From contig MU128920.1 in assembly GCA_014904985.1 (NCBI GenBank), forward strand, positions 321,751 through 385,750: a stretch of 64,000 nucleotides of DNA, given 5' to 3'. Below the pieces are notes generated by a model. The model made no database searches and was not told the origin of the DNA. It saw only the letters and a list, made by a program, of their open reading frames with translations. Below are positions 57,569 through 64,000 of the stretch, one piece after another. Source of the DNA: Hydnum rufescens UP504. Its lineage: Eukaryota; Basidiomycota; Agaricomycetes; Cantharellales; Hydnaceae. The translations under genes were made by a program, and so were the position numbers. Within the stretch, counting starts at the first letter, position 1; the number at the start of each line of letters is the position of its first letter.

Positions 57569-58242
57569 TACACCCTGACTGGACAAAACTGTTATTGGTA
57601 TGCGAACGCGATATTGTTCATCCTTAAAGAAAAATTCCTGCCTACCGAACCATTCACTGTTCACGATACTGCAGGAACCTGGTCGTTCGGACTTTTCAAA
57701 GTATCTTTGGGATCATTGCAGAGAATGGATTACGAGGCACTCATCGATGAGTATAATGTATGTGTGAGTATCACCATCTCGGTCTTCCGTGCCTTCCTTC
57801 CACGTGTTTCTGAACGTGTTAATGTGTTTTCATGTTTCTTATCTGACCATAGGTGGTGGAGCAAAGTGGGGTAATGAAGAAAAAGACACTAGAGCAACTC
57901 AAGGAGGAACAACACCATGAACAACAGCGAGAACTGGAGTGTCAGCAGCTTGAACTACTAATTTTCGATGCCAAGGCAAAGACAGTGGAGGCAGAAGCTA
58001 GGGTCGAGGCCGAGCAAGCGAACGCAGAAGCTAGGGTTGAGGCGCGAGCAAGTGAAGCGCAGAAGCTAGGTCAAGGCGAGCGAGTGAAAGCAGAAGCTAG
58101 GGTTGAGGCCGAGCAAGCAAAAGCAGAAGCTAGGATCAAGACTGAGCAAGCCAAGTTCGAGAAGGAACAAGCGAGTCTTGAGGCCAAGATCAGAGCATTG
58201 GAACTGGCCTCAGCCAGGGGTGAGATCACCTTTGTCTTCTAA
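57569..58242 (+). CDS. NCYWY-motif protein with coiled-coil tail, 5' end unresolved
   Basis: Exon 57569-57757 follows a GATTGCAG acceptor and reads YTLTGQNCYWYANAILFIL, then HDTAGTWSFGLF and QRMDYEALIDEYN. It splices in phase over a GTATGT...CATAG intron to exon 57853-58242, which encodes a long Glu/Ala/Lys/Gln-rich coiled coil of ~120 residues with a repeated EAEARVEAEQA unit and ends GEITFVF. The NCYWY block has the same Asn-Cys-x-aromatic-aromatic pattern as the NCKWF genes and may be a distant relative of that domain. Upstream exons should hold the missing His strand; the hairpin repeat has probably disrupted them, so the gene may be a 5'-damaged copy. Confidence 0.6.
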
Positions 58243-58882
58243 CTCATTCACTTACTGATCCATGTCCGCTGTTGTTTAGGGACGTGATGACTGCCTCACA
58301 TGCGCAAGTCATTTATATGATACTCCATTCTGTTATAGATATCTTTGCTTCACTTATTCATCCTTGATTATTCTCCGAAGGTGGTGGTGGAGGTCTCTCT
58401 TATATACCGCCTACAGGTAGTTATAAGGCACCTAGGGCAGTCCTCTTACATCATGTAAGGGGAGTAAATAGTCCATATATTCGCTTCCGCTCCGTCAACT
58501 CCGTCGCCTTTGGACTCGTAGTGTGCGTGTCTCCATATGGTGGGTCATCGGGCCGGCATCACGTGAAAGGAAATAAAGATCCGCCGGGATCAGAAAGTGG
58601 GTGAAAAGGTAGCGGAGAAATTAAAGGGGAGAAGGCGGGATTCGAACCCACCCCCCACTGGCTTCATACACGGATTTCTCCGTGCGTTTGGGTCCTCCAA
58701 AATAGTAGAAGCTATTCTTCTGCCCCTTTTTCAGTGGACAGGTATTCACACACATGACATGGTCAATTGAATGGTCCCATCCGCCTACTCGCCCATTAGC
58801 AGAATCGCAGCACTCCGCCTTAGTTCACTGGGCACTTAAAATGCCACACATTGCAAGACTTGACCCCCGTCTCACTTTTGCC
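58243..58882. other. Intergenic, with a tRNA-like B-box on the minus strand
   Basis: Minus strand 58641-58631 reads GGTTCGAATCC, a perfect pol III B-box, followed by CGCCTTCTCC. No A-box or cloverleaf could be completed upstream, so this is at most a tRNA-derived relic. 58760-58882 is NCKWF promoter flank. Confidence 0.3.
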
Positions 58883-59662
58883 ATGTCCACCATCGGGGTG
58901 ACTCTGGTGACTGACTTAGTGGCCTCCGATCCTCACTTCATCTGCATGGTCCCCATAAGACAACTCTGCACCTCCATCCAAAATTCTCGCCTCGAACGAT
59001 CTGGCCGTGTTATCTCCTTGATCCGGTTCGAGCAACAGCGGGGATTTCGACACCAGTTCCTTGTGCTGAAGATCGGTATGATGCCGGACGATGGGGAAGC
59101 TGTATGGTTACGCTTGGACCGAGGGCCCAAGCCGGAAAACTCAACACCAAGGAGTTCAATATCGCGATTCACACCTTGTGATTCTGTAAGTGATGTTATC
59201 GGGGTTGTTCCGGTCACCAATGCAGCATTTATAAGGTCGACTGAACATGCCCTGGTTTATTTCAGGCGACAATCTCGTCCACCGAAGCACAGCTACTACG
59301 CGGACTTCGTTTGGAAATGAAAGCCGAGGTCATCTTTCCTGTCGACGGACCTAACGGCAGGAGATCTCCGCGAAACTCCTCACCATCTTGTCCCAAGAAT
59401 CCCCTGAATATCGCTTGTGGGGAGTAAGTGATTCCTATACACTCTTCTCAGCATATTCTCATAATTTACTAATGAATACCTAAACACTTTGTCATCGCTA
59501 GGAGAATTGCAAGTGGCTCTGCTCAGTCGGTGCAAGAAAACTTGACCCATTTCTACTCCTGGGGAGCTGAGGTCTGGAACGCTGTCACATAGGGATCTTG
59601 GGAAGAAGTGCCGCAGGCGTATAGCCGATCGTTTTCTGAGCGTGGTAGCTCGGGGCCATTGA
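58883..59662 (+). pseudogene. NCKWF family, copy 6, frameshifted
   Basis: Exon 1 (58883-59185) is intact and in frame with its donor. Exon 2 has +1 insertions at CCTAACGGCAGG (59350) and GCGAAACTCC (59370). Exon 3 has further single-base gains near 59528 and 59568. Recently broken, since exon 1 is still like the intact copies. Confidence 0.8.
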
Positions 59663-60586
59663 CCGCGCATTTCTGCCCCTTGTTCGATATACCACACAAT
59701 TTCCTTCGCACAATGTATCACACCGTATTTTTCGATTCTGAACACGACAACCATCGTAATATTCAAGTAGTGTTCTTTTAGATTAGCTAATGCCCCTGCA
59801 CTTCTCGTTATCGGCTTTTCTTCCGTTCACTCCCCCTCACCTAGAATTTCGTTGTGCTTGGTGCTTATGATTTTTTCTAGCTGGTTTTCTTTTTGTCCTC
59901 TGATCTGTCTGAAATATTAGATTCCGTTTCCCTCTTTAAGTATTAATTGTGGGGTCCGAGGGTTGAAAACAGAGCATTGATGATTATGAATTCCCCCTGT
60001 TTAGCCGGCATTTGCCAGTGTTCTTCGTCTGACACTTCTTTCTTGACACCGGTTGAGCATTTACACCCAGTGCCGAATTCCGAATCTCATGATATTTAGA
60101 CAATCACTTCTAAAGTGCTGATAAGAACAGTCTTCCGGGGGAAGGGGGGGGGAACCAGGGTTTGATCAGGTACTCATCCCCAGAAAGGGTCAAATCTAAC
60201 ATAGCTTGGTCTAGCGTTCGCTCAGCACTGGGCCCATGTGTGGCCAAAAGCGCTGCAGACTCTCAAATAGGGAATATTCAAAACCGCGAATGCCCTTTCT
60301 CTAACCCTCTGACTCCACCCTACTTAAAGAGGGAAACAGTATGTAATATTCCACGAAAACAACAGATCAGAAAGGGGATCCGAAAAACATAAGCTTCAAG
60401 CACAGCGAAATTCCAAGTCAGGAGGAGCGAATAGGAGAAAAGCTGATGGACGAGAACGCAGGGGCCTCAGCTAATCTACAGAAGACAACATTACGACGGT
60501 CGTCGAGGACAAGATCGAAAAATACGGTGTTACGCATCATGCGAAGGAGTTATGTTGCATATCGAATTATGGGCAGAAATGCGCGT
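59663..60586. repeat. Centre of the sixth NCKWF palindrome
   Basis: 3' flanks and spacer as in cassettes 3 and 4 (centre near 60105). No gene. Confidence 0.5.
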
Positions 60587-61327
60587 TCAATGGCCTCGAG
60601 CTATCACGCTCACCAAACGATCCGCAATAGGTTTGCGGGAGTTCTTCCCAAGATCCCTATGTGATAGCGTTCCAGATCCTAAGCTCTCCAGAGTAGAAAT
60701 GGGTCAAGGATTCTTGCACGACCGAGCAGAATCCCTTGCCATTCTCCTAGCAATACGAAGGGGGTATCCGTTAGAAAATCATGAGATATGTTTAGAAGAT
60801 GGCATTAGCATTACTCACCCCCACAAGCGATACTCGGGGGATTCTCTGAATAAGATGTTGTAGGTTGCGGAGATCTCGCAGGCCCATCAACAGGAAAGAT
60901 GGACTCTGCTTTCATTTCCAAACAAGGTCCGCGCAATAGTTGCGACTCGCTTGACGAGATCGTCGCCTGAAATAAACCCGAGCATGTTCAGTCGAGTCTA
61001 GAAGGGCACCATTGGCGTCCCAGCATCCAGGAAAACATCACTTACAGAGTCACAGGCAGTGGATCGTGATGTAGAACGCATTGGCATTGGGCTTTCCGGC
61101 TTAGGCCCTTGGTCTAATTGCAGCCATACAAACCCGGCCATCGTGTGGCATCATACCAATCTTCAGCACCAGGAATCAGTGTTGAAATCCCCTCAGTGGC
61201 TCGAACCGGATCAATGCGATAACGCGACCGGATCGCTCGAAGCGAGAGTTTTGATGGAGATCATGCACATGAAGTGAGGATCGGAGGCCAATAAGTCAGT
61301 CCCCAGACTCACTCCCGTGGTGGGCAT
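60587..61327 (-). pseudogene. NCKWF inverted copy 6r, broken
   Basis: Exons recognisable in order, with deletions in exon 2 (loss around the TAGDLRELL region) and exon 1 (loss around SIRQLCTS). Divergent from BTB-H. Confidence 0.7.
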
Positions 61328-61445
61328 GGTAAAAATGAGACGGGGGGTGTCTCACAGTGTAAGTGCGGCGTTGAGGCGGCCATTGAACATTTGCATCCGA
61401 TCGTCAATTCAGCAGTCGCGGCGGCTCAGGACCGCATGATGGGCC

Positions 61446-62789
61446 AATCTCTAATCGACGCTTCAAGAGCGTTGTCACTCACACTCCTGGAATAGGAGTT
61501 CAGATTGTGCGTACTCCCACAGATGCATCAGTGCCCGGCAACCACTAGCAAGAGGAAGATGAGGACGTCTTTGACCTTGCTCCGCGTTTCTCTGGCGAAA
61601 CGGGCATATGGAGCATAGCCCTCCTAGCCCGCCTCCCTCTGCTGGTCACAAACCCACGTCTTCTTCACCGGCGGCACGCACGCTACCGAATTCAAGCGCG
61701 AAACTCCGCTTCCACCACCCCAGAAATATCCCTGATGCGGCCTGCGTTGAAGCGGCATCGCCTATGGCTCTAAGCCCCGTGGAGCTTCCACCCCTGCCTA
61801 ACTTCAGGCCCATCTCTAGCTTCACAGTTGATTCTTCGCCATCAGGCGTCACGACCGCGATCCTGCAACTATCTCCACCCTTCTCCTCAGTGCTAATAGC
61901 CCCATGTTTCACCCCCGACTACTTCCCACTCAAATTCTCGTACGATCCGAAATTGCCCCATCCCCCCCTTCGCACAACCATGCATACCGACACAACGATT
62001 TCCTCTCGTCTCTCCAAATACTTCACACTTCTCATCCCTGTGGGTGAAAGTCCAAGCCTTCCTTCCTCGCCGTCCCCGTTCTCCTCGGTCTTCCAGGCGC
62101 ATCAGGAGGCCACGGGTCTCCGAACCGCCACTTCTGACCAAAAACCCTCCAGGATTCACACATTTCTCGACAGACCCTCCTCTCCATACGTCCACATTCT
62201 TGCCTTCCTCCGAAGTATAACAGCGTCTGTGCGTCCGACTCTACCCGAAATCCACTTCAAATGCCAGCTTCGTCTGCCGCTCGCATGGAGGCGCTCTTTG
62301 GACGACTCGGTGATGAAACCCGTTATCTGGGAATGACCGTACTCAGGAAATTATGCGAGGTGATTTCAAGGAGACTGGGAATGTTAGGGTACTGCCCACC
62401 GAGCCGGATCACCCGTCTACTGGTCCTGCGATCATACCAAACGCTACGGAGTGTATTACATCCTCGCCTTCTAATACTTTGTCCGAGGCAGGAGCCGCTG
62501 GGCGGCGCCGGGGCAGAGGAGGCTATATATACACGGGTCGAAGAGTGCCAAAGGTCTCTTGGTTCCCGCGGTGGCCTGGGCAGTCGCCCTGTCGAACGTA
62601 CACCACAGAATGTCTTCAGCGCTATCAACACCCATGAGGGATGTGGATCCCGGTATCCCGATGAGTGATATCAATGCCGGCGTTGGCATCGGCAGGGCCC
62701 TGCCAATACGACCATTGGGACTGGCATCTCATCAAAGGTCATCCAGCGTCACGCGGCCTCCCCCAAGTCCACCTGGACGAAGGACGTAG
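61446..62789 (+). pseudogene. BTB-H: truncated BTB copy, near-complete core, frameshifted
   Basis: Begins at the common breakpoint. A 242-aa frame (61608-62336) covers the Pro-rich region and the strand RIHTFLDRPSSPYVHILAFLRS. A frame change near 62250 separates it from the ARMEALFGRLGDETRYLGM block (62261-62668) and the C-terminal tail (62559-62789). Closely related to BTB-D, sharing SSPSG and PHPP-type variants. Confidence 0.8.
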
Positions 62790-63796
62790 GGTATTCATGA
62801 TCTCTTCTGTTTCTTTTTCTCATTGATGATAATTCATGATGACCCTCTTGGTATCTAATATCCTTTGTGCAGTCCTTGTCCTCTGAATCCCATTCGTCAT
62901 TAATTCGTCCATCACCCTCCAACCCCACGGTCTGCTTTGCCCATTCCTACGTGGCCACTGCATCACTCACTCGCTCCATACCAGCGTCATACGACCACTA
63001 TTGACACAGTCTTGCTCGTCTTCACCTGGACGTCTTATGCCTGGCTCTCATCATCGGGCCCGCCTGTTGCTTTTCCCATTCCTGTATCCGTGCATACATC
63101 GTTACTGGACTCCTCGGTCAGGCTTTCCGGCCCGGTCGGATGTCAAACCGAAAATTCGCAATTCAATTTATCAGAGAGAGATATGCTATTCACATTAGAA
63201 ATGAGGGGGCCAATAATTTATGAATCCACGGTGATCTTCCGACTTCTTCATGTTCGGCATTCAGACTGACACCTGTATGAGGAGATTCGAGCGCGCGTAC
63301 GGATTGGGTTAGGAAGATACGGGTTGATAAGGAAGGTACCTGTTGGATCAGGACGATCCATGTCGATCAGACGATGCACAGAAATTCTCTTCACAAACCT
63401 AGTGCTGGCTTCATACGACAGGCACAAAAAATGTTAGCAGCACAGGCCCAAAAAAGCTGGTGCCGAACAAAAATAGAAACAATATGATACTGTACATTGC
63501 AAATAACAGACAAATAACCAAACTAGACACGGCCCCATTGATCAGGGAGTCTTTGCTGTGCAATTCACAATTCTGGGGATCCGAATGGGGGAAGTTAGAA
63601 AGGCGCCCATCTGGAATTGAGTTGCGGGAAATAAGATGGAATTGAGTAGCGTCCCCAATCGGCCGCCAAGATTGCGTGCTACCCATAGCACTACGTTAGC
63701 CTGGGTTAAATACAACTTGTGGCGAGATAACAGCCCTCGGATCGCGTCTCAAATGCAACCCTTTGCAAGACTCAAACCCCTCGCTTCATTTTGACC
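62790..63796. other. BTB-H 3' flank and upstream flank of the last NCKWF copy
   Basis: 62790-63160 BTB 3' flank; 63290-63790 resembles 31780-32270. No gene. Confidence 0.45.
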
Positions 63797-64000
63797 ATGT
63801 CCGCCGCCACGAGAGTGACTCTGGCGACCGACTTGTTGGCCTCTGATCCTCACTTCACGTGCACGATCCCCATCAGACAACTCTGCACCTCTATCCAAAA
63901 CTCTCGATTCGAGCGATCCGGTCGGGTTACCTCACTGATCCGCTTTGAGCAACCGAGGGGCTGCCGACACCAGTTCCTCGTGTTGAAAATTGTTATGATC
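63797..64000 (+). CDS. NCKWF-family protein, copy 7, cut by window edge
   Basis: Open from ATG at 63797 to the edge (68 codons): SAATRVTLATDLLASDPHF then IPIRQLCTSIQNS and the RFEQ..GCRHQFLVLKI block with the conserved His. No lesion so far. It starts the next cassette. Confidence 0.65.
   Translation, partial: MSAATRVTLATDLLASDPHFTCTIPIRQLCTSIQNSRFERSGRVTSLIRFEQPRGCRHQFLVLKIVMI

Noticed and set aside
58560..58720. A complete tRNA gene around the B-box
   Set aside because: Neither acceptor pairing nor an A-box with a proper anticodon loop could be built; the stem-like CACGG..CCGTG has a 6-nt loop.

Overview
The window looks like nuclear DNA of a filamentous basidiomycete, most likely an agaricomycete. 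The evidence is housekeeping genes split by many 50-90 nt introns, a lineage-specific BTB-like protein family, a basidiomycete-type RT/RNase H retroelement, and hAT and other TIR transposons. No CRISPR array, operon or rRNA is present. All spliced models were built by hand from reading frame, GT/GC-AG sites and recalled family motifs; nothing was searched or aligned by computer.

Left 15 kb (ordinary gene-dense DNA): an ER-type HSP90 (endoplasmin-like, minus, cut by the left edge); VPS24/CHMP3 of ESCRT-III (plus, 5 exons); the catalytic NAD-isocitrate dehydrogenase subunit IDH2 (minus, 15 exons); a PNC1-like nicotinamidase (plus) divergent from IDH2 with 72 bp between start codons; an unassigned minus-strand gene end near 5.4-5.8 kb; a 17-exon SSD1/DIS3L2-type RNase II protein (8.0-13.4 kb); and an unassigned minus-strand gene end at 13.7-14.05 kb. 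IDH2 and PNC1 contain an 18-nt exon, a probable 4-nt exon and probable GC-AG introns. PNC1, SSD1 and one later gene each show a one-base frame break at a C or G run.

Right 49 kb (accessory): one intact single-exon proline-rich BTB-like gene (BTB-A, 15.2-16.8 kb) is followed by about six and a half tandem copies of a composite cassette. Each cassette has a plus-strand copy of a small three-exon gene (about 205 aa, called here the NCKWF family), an inverted and decayed copy of it facing tail to tail (together a ~2.5 kb palindrome), and a 5'-truncated plus-strand BTB pseudogene. Three plus-strand NCKWF copies are fully intact and a fourth lacks one base; no inverted copy is intact. All BTB copies begin at about the same point (about codon 51 of BTB-A), so one fusion event probably preceded amplification. 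A distant NCYWY-motif gene with a coiled-coil tail lies inside the array.

The array is interrupted by mobile elements: a foldback element (17.3-17.9 kb), a palindromic TIR element (21.6-22.8 kb), a decayed minus-strand retroelement with Ngaro-like split direct repeats (24.8-30.6 kb) plus a second relic at 49.9-50.3 kb, a 723-bp TIR element (39.9-40.7 kb), and a 1,025-bp hAT-like element with a perfect 8-bp target duplication (47.1-48.1 kb). The NCKWF protein has a His before a beta-like strand and a later Asn-Cys-aromatic motif, an order reminiscent of LRAT/NlpC-P60 papain-like enzymes. That functional guess is inference.
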